Shown here: positions 1-8,607 of the stretch, in pieces
How the letters are laid out: the number at the start of each line of letters is the position of its first letter
How positions within the stretch are numbered: the stretch's first letter is position 1
Assembly (NCBI RefSeq): GCF_900323885.1
Contig: NZ_OOHJ01000022.1
Location: 1,302,001 to 1,366,000 of the forward strand
Direction of reading: 5' to 3'
DNA: 64,000 bases
DNA from: [Actinomadura] parvosata subsp. kistnae
GTDB lineage: Bacteria > Actinomycetota > Actinomycetes > Streptosporangiales > Streptosporangiaceae
The notes under the pieces: generated by a model
Seen by the model: the letters and a program-made list of their open reading frames with translations, nothing else
The model's database searches: none
Told to the model about the DNA's origin: nothing
Position numbers and translations under genes: made by a program

Positions 1-372
1 GGGCAGGTCGGAGCCGTCCTCGGGGCGGGTGTGGAAGCCGGCCGCGTGGTGGCTGCCCATGAGCACGAGGTGCCGGACGCCTTCCTTGCGCGCGGCCTCC
101 AGCAACACCTGGGTGCCGTTGATGTTGGCGTGCACGATGTCGTCCCAGGGATGCTCGCGGCTCTGGCCGCCCAGGTGCAGCACCGCGTCCACGCCCTTCA
201 TCGCCTCGGCCATGGCGCCGGCGTCGGCCAGGTCGGCCGTCACCCACTCCTCGCCAGGCCCAGGCTCGACCGGGTGGATGTCGGAAAGCCGCAGCGTACG
301 GCCCTCCTGGGCGAGACGCGGGCGCAGCAGCGTCCCGACTTTTCCGGAGGCCCCTGTCATGAGAATGCGCAT
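1..372 (-). CDS. NAD(P)-dependent uronate dehydrogenase-like epimerase/dehydratase family protein (3' end outside window)
   Basis: The first ~124 residues are present. They begin MRILMTGASGKVG, a Rossmann glycine motif of extended short-chain dehydrogenases, followed by acidic strand-2 residues (SDI), then ADLADA and VLHLGG, and then LVLMGSHHAAG, which resembles uronate dehydrogenases. Such enzymes oxidise glucuronate or galacturonate to the aldarolactone with NAD+. The gene is divergent from a sugar importer and lies near glucarate dehydratase and ketoglutarate-semialdehyde dehydrogenase genes, which fits the oxidative uronate pathway. Two regulator-like boxes lie just upstream (383-419). 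The C-terminal part, including the catalytic YxxxK region, is outside the window, so another sugar dehydrogenase or epimerase remains possible. Confidence 0.75.
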   Translation of the reverse strand, partial: MRILMTGASGKVGTLLRPRLAQEGRTLRLSDIHPVEPGPGEEWVTADLADAGAMAEAMKGVDAVLHLGGQSREHPWDDIVHANINGTQVLLEAARKEGVRHLVLMGSHHAAGFHTRPEDGSDLP

Positions 373-382
373 GCCTCCATGG

Positions 383-419
383 TGTACACGAATCTGGGCG
401 ACTTTCACATACTTGAATA
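383..419. promoter_or_regulatory. Paired IclR-type operator boxes upstream of the uronate dehydrogenase-like gene
   Basis: Box 1 (383-400) reads TGTACA-CGAATC-TGGGCG and box 2 (402-419) reads CTTTCA-CATACT-TGAATA. Both fit a CGTCCA-N6-TGGACG palindrome with mismatches, and their starts are 19 bp apart. The same arrangement occurs before the ABC importer, the IclR gene and the glucarate dehydratase. That IclR binds here is inference. These are the most degenerate of the well-formed boxes. Confidence 0.5.
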
Positions 420-459
420 TTGACCGTGAGCCACGCCACTGGTTACGTTCGCAGGCACA

Positions 460-496
460 CATCCAAGTCTTCGACTCACGTCCATGTATGTGAACA
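460..496. promoter_or_regulatory. Paired IclR-type operator boxes upstream of the sugar-binding protein gene
   Basis: Box 479-496 reads CGTCCA-TGTATG-TGAACA, a good match to the CGTCCA-N6-TGGACG consensus. A weak partner at 460-477 (CATCCA-AGTCTT-CGACTC) starts exactly 19 bp earlier. The downstream box abuts the Shine-Dalgarno GGAGG at 497-501, so binding would block transcription start or early elongation. This suggests repression that is lifted by a pathway intermediate. Confidence 0.55.
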
Positions 497-508
497 GGAG
501 GCGGTCTG

Positions 509-1819
509 ATGTCACGTCGTCTGCTGGGAGTCGCGATCACCGCGACTCTGGCCGTTGGACTGACAGGCTGCGGTTCCGGTGGATCATCAGGTTCGGACAA
601 CACTCTGGAGATCTGGATCAGGCAGGCGCCCGATTCGGACTCCGCCAAGACCGCCAAGAAGCTCGCTGACGCCTTTACCAAGGCCAGCGGCGTGAAAACG
701 AAAGTCGTGGCCCTTTTCGACGACTTCGAGACCAAACTCAACCAGCAGGCGGCGCAGAAACAACTGCCCGACATCGTCATCAACGACACCGCCCAGCTCG
801 GCAACATGCACACCCAGGGCTGGCTGCAGGAAGTCGACAAGGCTTCGCTGAAGGGCGGCGACCAGCTCGCCGAGACCGCGTGGAAGGCCGCCGCGGGCGG
901 CGACGGCAAGTACTATGCCGCCCCGTTCTCCGCCCAGGCGTTCGCGCTGATCGTACGCAAGGACTGGCGCGAGAAGGTCAAGATGGAGCCCCCGACCACC
1001 TGGGAGGACCTGCAGAAACTGGCCGTCGCGTTCACCGAGCAGGACCCCGACGGCAACGGGAAGAAGGACACCGCCGGCTTCGTCGCCCCCGCCGGCACCA
1101 AGCGCGGCTACGCCTCCTGGTACGCCTCCTCGCTCATCTACGCCAACGGCGGCGACTTCATCAAGGCCACCGGCAACGGCAAGTACGCCGCCACCGTCAA
1201 CGACCCCAAGACCGTCGAGGCCGTGCAGTACCTCCAGGACCAGTTCTGCAAGACCAAGACCGTCAACCCCGGCGCCGTCAGCAACGACACCACCGTCACG
1301 CACGAGGTGTTCGAGAAGGGGCAGGGCGGCATCTACCTGGTCGGCCCGTACGTGCTGGCCCGCTTCGTCAAGAGCATCGGCACCGACAAGATCGAGGTGC
1401 TGCCCGTGCCGAAGGGCCCGTCCGGCGGCCCCGGCACCCTCGGCGAGGGCGAGAACGTCTACCTCATGGCCGGCTCCCAGAACAAGGACGCCCAGAAGAA
1501 GTTCGCCGAGTTCGCCATCTCGCCCGAGGGCCAGAAGATCGGCATGAACAAGGACGCCAACGGCGCCATCGTCCGTCTGCCCGTGAACACCACGGTCGAC
1601 ATGTCGGCCGAGCGGCAGGACCCGCGCTGGAAGGTGTTCCAGGAGTCGTACGCGCACGCCGTCTACGCCCCGCCCGTGCCCAACTGGGCGCCGATCCGCC
1701 AGACCTCCGCCGACACGATCAACGCGGTCTGGGCCGACTGCACCGCCGACGTCAAGACGGCGATGGATGAGCTCAACACCAAGCTCACCCAGGAACTGCA
1801 GAGCCAGAAAGCGTCATGA
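509..1819 (+). CDS. ABC transporter sugar-binding lipoprotein (extracellular solute-binding protein family 1)
   Basis: This 436-aa protein begins with an arginine-containing signal peptide and a lipobox (LTGC, Cys21), so it is a lipid-anchored binding protein. The body has family-1 solute-binding features: LEIW near the mature start, a PDIV-type segment, TTWEDL, and an ISPEGQ-type C-terminal region. It would capture a sugar or oligosaccharide outside the membrane for the two permeases that follow. GGAGG at 497-501 supports the ATG at 509. The stop overlaps the next gene's start as ATGA, indicating translational coupling. The neighbouring catabolic genes suggest uronate, aldarate or an oligouronide as substrate, but specificity cannot be read from the sequence. 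Confidence 0.9.
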   Translation: MSRRLLGVAITATLAVGLTGCGSGGSSGSDNTLEIWIRQAPDSDSAKTAKKLADAFTKASGVKTKVVALFDDFETKLNQQAAQKQLPDIVINDTAQLGNMHTQGWLQEVDKASLKGGDQLAETAWKAAAGGDGKYYAAPFSAQAFALIVRKDWREKVKMEPPTTWEDLQKLAVAFTEQDPDGNGKKDTAGFVAPAGTKRGYASWYASSLIYANGGDFIKATGNGKYAATVNDPKTVEAVQYLQDQFCKTKTVNPGAVSNDTTVTHEVFEKGQGGIYLVGPYVLARFVKSIGTDKIEVLPVPKGPSGGPGTLGEGENVYLMAGSQNKDAQKKFAEFAISPEGQKIGMNKDANGAIVRLPVNTTVDMSAERQDPRWKVFQESYAHAVYAPPVPNWAPIRQTSADTINAVWADCTADVKTAMDELNTKLTQELQSQKAS

Positions 1820-2745
1820 CCTCCACCCTCGCCCCGGCGCCCCGCCGGACGGCGACCCCTGGCCACCCACCGCGCTCGGTGCGGTGGCGGGGGCCGCTGA
1901 TCGCCTGGCTGTTCCTGGCGCCCGCGCTGCTGCTCTTCCTGTACTTCAAGTTCATCCCCATGTTCGTGGGGCTGTGGAAGAGCCTGTTCAAGGTCCAGAC
2001 GTTCCTCGGTGACGAGTGGGTCGGCCTCCAGAACTACCAGACGATCATCTCCGACTCCGAGTTCGGGGCCGCCATCTGGCACAGCGTCGTCCTGGCCCTG
2101 GGCACCACCATCGGCTCCATCGTGCTCGGCCTCGTCCTGGCCCTGCTCATCGAGGGCCCCGCCCGCTACCTGTGGTTCGTCAGGACCGCGGCCTTCCTGC
2201 CCGTCGTCACCACCATGGCGGCGGTGGCCGAGGTGTGGCGGATCATGTTCCACCCCGCCGACAGCGGCATGCTCAACATCGTCATCGGCTGGCTCGGCAT
2301 CGACGCGCAGCCGTGGCTGGCCAGCGAGCACTCGTCGCTGTGGTCGATCATGCTGATGAGCATCTGGCGCGGGACGCCGTACGACATGATGATCTTCCTG
2401 GCCGGGCTGGTCGGCGTCGACCGCTCCCTGTACGAGGCCGCCGCCGTGGACGGCGCCTCCACCTGGCGGCGGCTGCGGCACATCACGCTGCCCGCGCTGC
2501 GGCCGGTGTTCTGGATCCTGTTCACGCTGGCCGCCATCCGGGGCCTGCGGGTGTTCGTCGAGGTGTACGTGCTCACGAACGGCGGGCCCAACGGGTCGTC
2601 CGAGGTGCTGATGACCCTGATCTACAAGCTCGGGTTCCAGAAGAACGAGCTGGGGGTCGCCTCGGCGGGCGGCATCGTGTTGTTCCTGGCCACGCTGGTG
2701 CTCACGGTGATCGTGCAGGTGATGCGGAGGAGGCAGGCATCATGA
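1816..2745 (+). CDS. Sugar ABC transporter permease (MalF/UgpA type)
   Basis: This 309-aa integral membrane protein has a first membrane helix near residues 33-55 and the cytoplasmic EAA loop EAAAVDGAS at about residue 207, which contacts the ATPase. It is the first of the two permease subunits of the importer. It overlaps the binding-protein gene by 4 nt at its start and the second permease by 4 nt at its end, so the three are one operon. No ATPase gene follows. Actinomycetes commonly energise such importers with a shared MsiK-type ATPase, which is the likely case here. Confidence 0.92.
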   Translation: MTSTLAPAPRRTATPGHPPRSVRWRGPLIAWLFLAPALLLFLYFKFIPMFVGLWKSLFKVQTFLGDEWVGLQNYQTIISDSEFGAAIWHSVVLALGTTIGSIVLGLVLALLIEGPARYLWFVRTAAFLPVVTTMAAVAEVWRIMFHPADSGMLNIVIGWLGIDAQPWLASEHSSLWSIMLMSIWRGTPYDMMIFLAGLVGVDRSLYEAAAVDGASTWRRLRHITLPALRPVFWILFTLAAIRGLRVFVEVYVLTNGGPNGSSEVLMTLIYKLGFQKNELGVASAGGIVLFLATLVLTVIVQVMRRRQAS

Positions 2746-3602
2746 GGTTCGACAGCGCCCTGGGCCTGGAGTCACGCCGCGGCCCAGTGGCGACAACCGG
2801 AAAGATCATCATTTATACCCTCATGGTGGTCGTCTTCACCGGCCCGTTGATCGGCCTGCTCATCAGCGCCTTCAACAAGACCCTCGACCCCACCTCCTTC
2901 TCCCTCTGGCCGGACGAGTTCACCCTCGAGAACTTCATCCAGGCCAAGGACAAGAACGTCTACCTCTACCTCCTCAACTCCTTCATCGTCGTGGGCTTCG
3001 GCCTGCTCCTGCAGATGCTGGTGAGCGTCTTCGCGGCGTACTCGCTGGCCCGCAAGAAGTTCCGTGGCATGACGTTCGTGCTGCTGCTCATGCTCACCAC
3101 GATGATGCTCCCCGAGGAGATCATCGCGATCCCCCTCTCGCTCGTCCTGTCCGACCTGCCGCTGCTGCACATCAACCTCATCGGCACGTACGCCGGCATG
3201 ATCCTGCCCGTCGGGGCCTGGGGCTTCTCGATCCTCGTGATGACGGAGTTCATGAAGGAGGTGCCGGTCGAGCTGGAGGAGGCGGCCCGCATCGACGGGG
3301 CCGGCGAGCTGCGCATCTTCGCCACCATCATCGTGCCGCTGTGCCGCCCGGCCCTCGGCGTGATCGGCGTCTTCGGCTTCACCATGATCTGGGACCAGTA
3401 CCTGCTCCCGCTGATCGTCGCGCCGGAGTCGGACATGTGGACGCTGCCCATCGCGCTACGCTCGCTGCGGTCGGACGAGGAGGTCGGCATCGGCGTGCTG
3501 CTGGCGGCCTCGCTGCTGGCGCTGCTGCCGTCGATCATCGCGTTCCTGGCGTTCCAGCGGCAGTTCATGCGCGGGCTGACCAGCGGCGCGGTCAAGGGTT
3601 AG
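2742..3602 (+). CDS. Sugar ABC transporter permease (MalG/UgpE type)
   Basis: This 286-aa permease has about six membrane helices and the EAA motif EAARIDGAG starting at residue 180. It pairs with the preceding permease to form the channel of the sugar importer. It is the last gene of the three-gene operon, its ATG overlapping the previous stop. The stop codon lies next to the operator boxes of the iclR gene, which therefore probably has its own promoter. Confidence 0.92.
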   Translation: MRFDSALGLESRRGPVATTGKIIIYTLMVVVFTGPLIGLLISAFNKTLDPTSFSLWPDEFTLENFIQAKDKNVYLYLLNSFIVVGFGLLLQMLVSVFAAYSLARKKFRGMTFVLLLMLTTMMLPEEIIAIPLSLVLSDLPLLHINLIGTYAGMILPVGAWGFSILVMTEFMKEVPVELEEAARIDGAGELRIFATIIVPLCRPALGVIGVFGFTMIWDQYLLPLIVAPESDMWTLPIALRSLRSDEEVGIGVLLAASLLALLPSIIAFLAFQRQFMRGLTSGAVKG

Positions 3603-3603
3603 T

Positions 3604-3640
3604 CGTCCACGTATCTGGACGGTATCCCATATCCTGGATC
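3604..3640. promoter_or_regulatory. Paired IclR-type operator boxes upstream of iclR (probable autoregulation)
   Basis: Box 3604-3621 is a perfect inverted repeat, CGTCCA-CGTATC-TGGACG, and is the best match in the window. Box 3623-3640 (TATCCC-ATATCC-TGGATC) starts 19 bp later with a well-kept right half. The pair begins 2 nt after the permease stop and ends about 30 nt before the regulator's ATG. This position fits autorepression. Confidence 0.65.
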
Positions 3641-3670
3641 TTTGAAGCCGCCGAAGGATTACTAGATGGG

Positions 3671-4441
3671 ATGAGCATGGAGCAGCCCCCGCTGGTCAAG
3701 TCCGCGGAGCGGACCGTACGCATCCTGGAGACGCTCGCCGAGTCGCACGACCACCTCACCCTCTCGGAGCTCCAGCAACGGACCGGCTTTCCCCGCAGCA
3801 GCCTGCACGCCCTCATGCGCACACTGGTCGAGCTCAACTGGGTGGAGACCGACTCCGCCCGGTCGGCGTTCGGCATCGGGCCGCACGCGTTGCTGACCGG
3901 CACCGCGTACCTCGACAAGGACCCCGCGCTCCCCTTCGCCCAGGACTGCCTGGAAGACCTCCGGGACGAGATCGGGCAGACCGTGCACTTCGCCCGCCGC
4001 GACGGCGCCCACGTCCTCTACCTGGCCACCAGGGAGTCGCGCGAGGCCGACCACATCATCCCCCGCGTCGGCCGGCGACTGCCCGCCCACGTCACCGCGC
4101 TCGGCCAGGTCCTGCTCGCCCAGCTCACCGACGACGAGGTCATCGCCCTGCTGCCCGAGCCGCTGACCCCGCTCACCGACCACACGATCACCGACCTGGC
4201 CAAACTGACCGGCGAGCTCGACCAGGTCCGCACCCGGGGATGGTCGTACGAGAGGGAGCAGGGGACGCTGGGGGTGGCGTGCGTGGCCGTCGCCGTCGAC
4301 TACCGCATCCCCGCCACCGACGCGATCAGCTGCTCCATGCCCGCCGCCCTCGCCCCGGCCGAGGTCGAGCAGATCACCGAAGCGGTCATCAAACACACCA
4401 GGAAGCTGGCGGCCACACTTCGGCGGGAAGGGATCCGATAG
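3671..4441 (+). CDS. IclR family transcriptional regulator
   Basis: This ~256-aa protein has an N-terminal winged helix (about residues 8-65, with SERTVRILETLAES-like and SELQQRTGFPRSSLHALM-like helices; here 'SAERTVRILE') followed by the IclR effector domain. The effector domain contains VHFARRDG and the conserved LPAHVTALGQVLLA segment. IclR proteins are tetramers that respond to small metabolites, often aromatic or sugar acids. The 19-bp-spaced palindromes at four nearby promoters make it the probable local regulator of uronate/glucarate genes. Start ATG 3671 follows GAAGGA at some distance. ATG 3677 (MEQPPLV) is an equally reasonable start. Confidence 0.9.
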   Translation: MSMEQPPLVKSAERTVRILETLAESHDHLTLSELQQRTGFPRSSLHALMRTLVELNWVETDSARSAFGIGPHALLTGTAYLDKDPALPFAQDCLEDLRDEIGQTVHFARRDGAHVLYLATRESREADHIIPRVGRRLPAHVTALGQVLLAQLTDDEVIALLPEPLTPLTDHTITDLAKLTGELDQVRTRGWSYEREQGTLGVACVAVAVDYRIPATDAISCSMPAALAPAEVEQITEAVIKHTRKLAATLRREGIR

Positions 4442-4678
4442 GCAGAGGTCGTTGACGCGGCTGGACGGCGTCCTCATCCTTCCGTCCGGCCCGGCGGCGC
4501 GCCTGCCATGTCCCCTTTTACGAGGCCGCCGCCCACCTTTTGGCTCACCCACGGGGTACCGGCGCCGCTCACTCAGACACCCAGGCGCCTTCCTTCGTGC
4601 ACGCTGCAGCAGCGTCCCCTCTGACGCTTGCCCCTACGCCTGAGAGCCTCCGCGCCTACGTTCGAGAGCCGTTACCGC

Positions 4679-5512
4679 CTACACCGGCCAACCAGCGAGC
4701 TTCCGCAACGCCTCCTCGGACACGGACCCCGGCTCGGCGGCGAACAGATCCAGCCCGTAACACGACGGCTCTTCAGGAAGCTTGACCAGTTCCCCGTGCA
4801 GCGTCAGTTCCCCCACGACCGGGTGATGCAGCACGTACACCCGGGACCTGACCCGAGCGACAGGCTGCTCCGCCCACAAACGAGCGAACTCCGCACTCAG
4901 CTCCCGCATGTGATCGATGTGCGCCACCAGCCCGGCATCCCCGCGATACCTCCCCAGCAGAACGCGCAAATGCCCCACATGCTCACGAGCCGCCCCCTCC
5001 CAGCCGCCCCGATACAGCTCGCGGAAATACCCTTCGGTGAACAGCAGGTGCGAGAGCGTACGACGACTCTCAGGCAGCGCGGAGAAGTCACCGAATACCT
5101 CCACCGCCAGCCGGTTCCACCCGACGATCTGCGTGTGCCGGCCCACGACCAGCGCCGGCGTCATCACGAACGACCGCAGCAGATACTCCACACTCTGCGG
5201 CACCATCCCGCTCGCCGCCGCCGCACAAGGCGTCGGCCGCCGCGCGATCCGATGCAGGTAGGCCAGCTCATCACCGTCGAGCCGCAACGCCGCCCCCACA
5301 GCGTCCAGGATCTCATTGGAGACGCTGTCCGCTTTGCCCTGCTCCAGCCGCGTGTAATGAGCCACGCTCACCCCCGCGAGCCGCGCCAGCTCCTCCCGCC
5401 GCAACCCCGCGACCCGCCGCACCCCACCGTAGTCGTGCATCCCGACATCTTCGGGACGCAGCCGCGCCCGCCGCGACTTGAGGAACTCACGCAACTCGGC
5501 CCGCTCATCCAC
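4679..5512 (-). CDS. XRE-family transcriptional regulator with MmyB-like ligand-binding domain
   Basis: The 277-aa protein opens with ELREFLKSRRARL and a helix-turn-helix (about residues 30-80) containing GLRREELARLAGVSVAHYTR and RLEQGK. The remainder matches the MmyB-type ligand-binding domain (VVGRHTQIVGWN, then VYVLHHPVVGELTL). Regulators of this kind usually sit next to, and control, a divergent short-chain or F420-type oxidoreductase. That is the arrangement here, with the reductase starting at 5629 on the other strand. It is unlikely to belong to the uronate regulon because no operator box is present. Confidence 0.9.
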   Translation of the reverse strand: MDERAELREFLKSRRARLRPEDVGMHDYGGVRRVAGLRREELARLAGVSVAHYTRLEQGKADSVSNEILDAVGAALRLDGDELAYLHRIARRPTPCAAAASGMVPQSVEYLLRSFVMTPALVVGRHTQIVGWNRLAVEVFGDFSALPESRRTLSHLLFTEGYFRELYRGGWEGAAREHVGHLRVLLGRYRGDAGLVAHIDHMRELSAEFARLWAEQPVARVRSRVYVLHHPVVGELTLHGELVKLPEEPSCYGLDLFAAEPGSVSEEALRKLAGWPV

Positions 5513-5628
5513 GCGCCAACCCTACGTCCGGGTGATCACCCCGTGAGTACGCATACCAGGGCCCTGGCCGAGCACCCGCAACCCCCACAAGCTTTCCTCA
5601 ATAATCGTGCGACCGACTTGGATGAACC

Positions 5629-6371
5629 ATGTTCCGAACCCTCGGCCTCATCGGCAGCGGCCTGATCGGCTCTTCCCTCGCCCGTCTCGCTCTCGCAGCC
5701 GGCCTCGATGTCGTCCTCAGCAACTCAAGATCCCCGGAAACCCTCGCCGACCTCGTCGCGGACCTGGGCGAACACGCCAGAGCAGCCACCCCCTCTGAAG
5801 CAGCACTCGCCGCGGACCTGGTGGTGGCGGCCATCCCCTTCAAGGCCCACCACCATCTCCCCGCCCGAGCCCTGGCCGGCAAGACGGTGCTGGACACGTC
5901 GAACTACTACCCCGAGCGAGACGGCCACCTGCCCGCACTCGACACAGGCGACCTGACCTCCAGCGCCCTCCTACAGCGCCACCTCAAAGCTTCGCGCGTG
6001 GTGAAGGCGTTCAACACCATCACCCCCCACCAGCTGATCACCCTCGCCCGCCCCGCCGACGCCCCGACCGCAGCGCCCTCCCCATAGCCGGCGACCACCC
6101 AGCCGCCAAAGCAGAGGCGGCCGACCTGCTGGACCTCCTCGGCTACGACACGCTGAACATCGGCCCCCTCACCGACAGCTGGCGCATCGAACCGAACACC
6201 CCCGCCTACATCCAGCCCTACCTCGGCGACATCCCCGCCATGAACGTGGAGGACTTCCTCCGCTGGACGTTCCAGACCCCCGGCCAGACCATCCCCAGAG
6301 CCCAGCTCCACAAGCTCGTCGAAACCGCCGTCCACCTACCGGCAGGCGAAGCCCGACTCCCCCACGACTGA
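5629..6371 (+). CDS. NADPH-dependent F420 reductase-like / NAD-binding oxidoreductase, frameshifted
   Basis: The N-terminal frame (5629-6087) has a Rossmann motif GSGLIG (residues 9-14), SNSRSPE, and VVKAFNTI, typical of F420-dependent NADP reductase-like proteins. It runs into a stop at 6085-6087. The missing C-terminus continues in another frame from about 6066 to TGA 6369-6371, with DRSALPIAGDHPAA and an ending consistent with the family (PGDIPAMN-like 'GDIPAMNVEDFLRW'). Adding one C in the CCCC run at 6062-6065 joins the two halves. The gene is divergent from the MmyB-type regulator. Because essential genes in this window carry the same kind of lesion, a sequencing error is more likely than a true pseudogene. 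Confidence 0.75.
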
Positions 6372-7034
6372 CCCTGAATTTCGCGTGGCGCCCTCACCCC
6401 TGAGGACGCCATACCCGTAACAGGGATCAACCGCGCAGGCCGCATCCCCCATACCAGGACAATCACCCCAGCCAGGAACAGGACCCGAGCACCCTCACCC
6501 AGGCGCCACCGACCCAATGCGCGGCAGCCGATCAAACCACCCCACCACGGCAGCATCCCGCGGCCCCCGCACCACCACCGCGCCATCACGGCATCCCGGG
6601 ATCCCGCACCACTGCGACATCCCGGGACCACGCACCACCACGGCACACGCGGCCCCGCCCCACCATCACGGCACCCGCGGTCCCGCACCACCACCGCGCC
6701 ATCACAGGACCCCGGGATCCCGCACCACCAGGGCACACGCGGCCCTGCCCCAGCATCACGGCACCCGCGGTCCCGCACTACCACCGCGCCATCACGGGAC
6801 CCCGGGATCCCGCACCACTGCAGCATCACGGGACCACGCACCACCACAGCACACGCGGCCCCGCCCCACCACGGCGGCATCCACGGCCCCGCAGCACCAC
6901 GAGGCCACGGACCACCACGGGACCACGGACCACCACGGCACCCGCGGTCCCGCACCGCCATCACGGCAGCACAGAACCTCCGCACCACCAGACCGGCGAA
7001 CACCCCAGCCGGGATGAACCCCTCACTCAGTCAC
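6372..7034. repeat. Intergenic region filled with degenerate CACCAC-rich tandem repeats
   Basis: No credible gene is seen. From about 6530 to 6990 the sequence consists of variants of 'CGCACCACCACGGCACCCGCGG'-like blocks. A longer unit around CCACCGCGCC-ATCAC recurs at 6691 and 6781, a 90-bp period. Open frames on both strands here are low-complexity translations of the repeat (GIPGSRDG-type, HHHGTRGP-type) without a ribosome site or family resemblance. Confidence 0.7.
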
Positions 7035-8504
7035 TCACACCTGCAACCGACCATCCACCCGCTGCGGAACGGACAGCGGGTTCGAGTCCTTCAGCTCGTC
7101 GGGCAGCAGCTCCTCGGGCCAGTCCTGGTACGCGGTCGGCGCCAGCCACCGCCCGATCGCCGTGGCCCCGACGGAGGTGTAGCTGGTCGTGGCGGCAGGC
7201 CAGGGCCCGCCGTGGTGCATGGCCCAGCACACGGCCACCCCGGTCGGCCACCCGTTCCAGATGAGTCGTCCGGCCTTCTTGCCCAGCACCTCGGCGACCT
7301 CGCCGGCCTCGCCGGGCTCGGTGCCGTGGATGGTGGCCGTCAGCGACCCTTCGAGCTGTTCGAGCACCGGCCGCAGGTCGGAGACGTTCCGGTAGGTCAC
7401 GACGATCGACGCCGGCCCGAAGCACTCCTCACCGATCTGCGGCAGCTTCGAGGCGAACGTCTCGAGGTCGGCGGTGAACACCTTGGGCGTGACCGCCAGG
7501 CTGCCCTCTCCGGGCTTGCCCTCGGCCAGGAGCTGCAACTGTCCCAGCCGCTCGACGCCGCCGAGGTAGCCGTCCCTGATGCGCTCGGCGAGCATGGGGC
7601 CGCCGCTGGTGCCTTCGACGGCCTCCACGAGCGCCTTGCGCAGTTCGTCCCCTTCGGGCACGAACATGAGGCCGGGGTTGGTGCAGAACTGCCCGACTCC
7701 GAGCGTCAGCGAGGCGGCGAACCCGCCGGCCACCTCCTGCACGGGCGCGGACGGCAGCACGACCACGGGGTTGACGCTGCCGAGCTCGCCGTAGAACGGG
7801 ATCGGCACCTCCCGCTCGTCGATCAGCTTCTGGATGGCCTTGCCGCCGGCCACGGACCCGGTGAACCCGGCCGCCACGACGCTCGGGTGCTGCACGAGGT
7901 CGGCGCCGGCCTGCATGCCCTGGACGAGGCCGAGCAGGTCGGGGTAGGGCAGCGCCTCCCGGACGATCTTCGCCACGCGCTCGGACGTGTTGGGGTGCCC
8001 GGGGTGCGCCTTGACGACGACGGGGCAGCCGGCGGCGAGCGCGGAGGCGGTGTCGCCGCCGGCCACGGAGAACGCGAACGGGAAGTTGCTCGCGGCGAAC
8101 ACGGCCACGACGCCCTGGAGGGCGTGCTTCATGCGGCGCACGTCCGGCCTGGGCGGCGTGAGCGAAGGGTCAGCGTGATCGATGATGGCTTCCAGGTAAC
8201 CGCCGTCCCTGATCACTTCGGCGAAGAGCCTGAACTGGCCCGCCGTGCGCGCGACCTCGCCGCGCAGCCGTACCTCGCCGAGCGCGGTCTCCTGGTCGGC
8301 GAGCTGCCACAGCTCGTCCACGTGCGCGCTCAGCGCGTCGGCGACAGCCTCCAGCGCGACGGCCCGCTCGGCGGCCGGGGTCGCCCGCCAGGCCGCCCCG
8401 GCGGCGGCCGCGGCAGAGACGATCAAGTCGACCCCGGCGGTGTCGGTCTCGGGCAGGGCGGCGCCCACGGTCTCGCCGGTCCTGGGGTCGTGTCCGTAGA
8501 TCAT
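7035..8504 (-). CDS. Alpha-ketoglutaric semialdehyde dehydrogenase (aldehyde dehydrogenase superfamily)
   Basis: This 489-aa NAD(P)-dependent aldehyde dehydrogenase contains FAASNFPFAFSVAGGDTASA and CPVVVKAHPGHPNTS, typical of the ketoglutarate-semialdehyde dehydrogenase branch. It has catalytic Glu240 (YGELGS) and nucleophilic Cys274 (GQFCTNPG). It would oxidise 2,5-dioxopentanoate to 2-oxoglutarate, the last step of oxidative uronate/glucarate breakdown. AAGGG at 8511-8515 supports the ATG at 8504. It is divergent from glucarate dehydratase and shares the operator boxes at 8564-8600. Sister enzymes act on other semialdehydes, but the neighbour supports this role. Confidence 0.85.
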   Translation of the reverse strand: MIYGHDPRTGETVGAALPETDTAGVDLIVSAAAAAGAAWRATPAAERAVALEAVADALSAHVDELWQLADQETALGEVRLRGEVARTAGQFRLFAEVIRDGGYLEAIIDHADPSLTPPRPDVRRMKHALQGVVAVFAASNFPFAFSVAGGDTASALAAGCPVVVKAHPGHPNTSERVAKIVREALPYPDLLGLVQGMQAGADLVQHPSVVAAGFTGSVAGGKAIQKLIDEREVPIPFYGELGSVNPVVVLPSAPVQEVAGGFAASLTLGVGQFCTNPGLMFVPEGDELRKALVEAVEGTSGGPMLAERIRDGYLGGVERLGQLQLLAEGKPGEGSLAVTPKVFTADLETFASKLPQIGEECFGPASIVVTYRNVSDLRPVLEQLEGSLTATIHGTEPGEAGEVAEVLGKKAGRLIWNGWPTGVAVCWAMHHGGPWPAATTSYTSVGATAIGRWLAPTAYQDWPEELLPDELKDSNPLSVPQRVDGRLQV

Positions 8505-8563
8505 CGAATGGCCCTTCGGAGTCTTGACACTTCTTCAATCTGATTCTTACAGTTGCGGCTACT

Positions 8564-8600
8564 TGTCCACAAATCTGGCTATCGTTCACATATATGGACG
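8564..8600. promoter_or_regulatory. Paired IclR-type operator boxes between semialdehyde dehydrogenase and glucarate dehydratase genes
   Basis: Boxes 8564-8581 (TGTCCA-CAAATC-TGGCTA) and 8583-8600 (CGTTCA-CATATA-TGGACG) start 19 bp apart. They match the perfect palindrome upstream of iclR. The second box ends 7 nt before the glucarate dehydratase ATG, so bound protein would cover the start region of that gene and could affect the divergent promoter as well. Confidence 0.65.
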
Positions 8601-8607
8601 GCACGCG

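Noticed and set aside
6218..7003. Minus-strand frame encoding GIPGSRDG/CGIPGSCDG-type repeats
   Set aside because: It is a direct translation of the intergenic tandem repeat and overlaps the end of the oxidoreductase gene; no ribosome site.
7078..7110. A tRNA-like GGTTCGAGTCC T-loop sequence
   Set aside because: It lies inside the semialdehyde dehydrogenase gene, and no acceptor stem or anticodon arm surrounds it.
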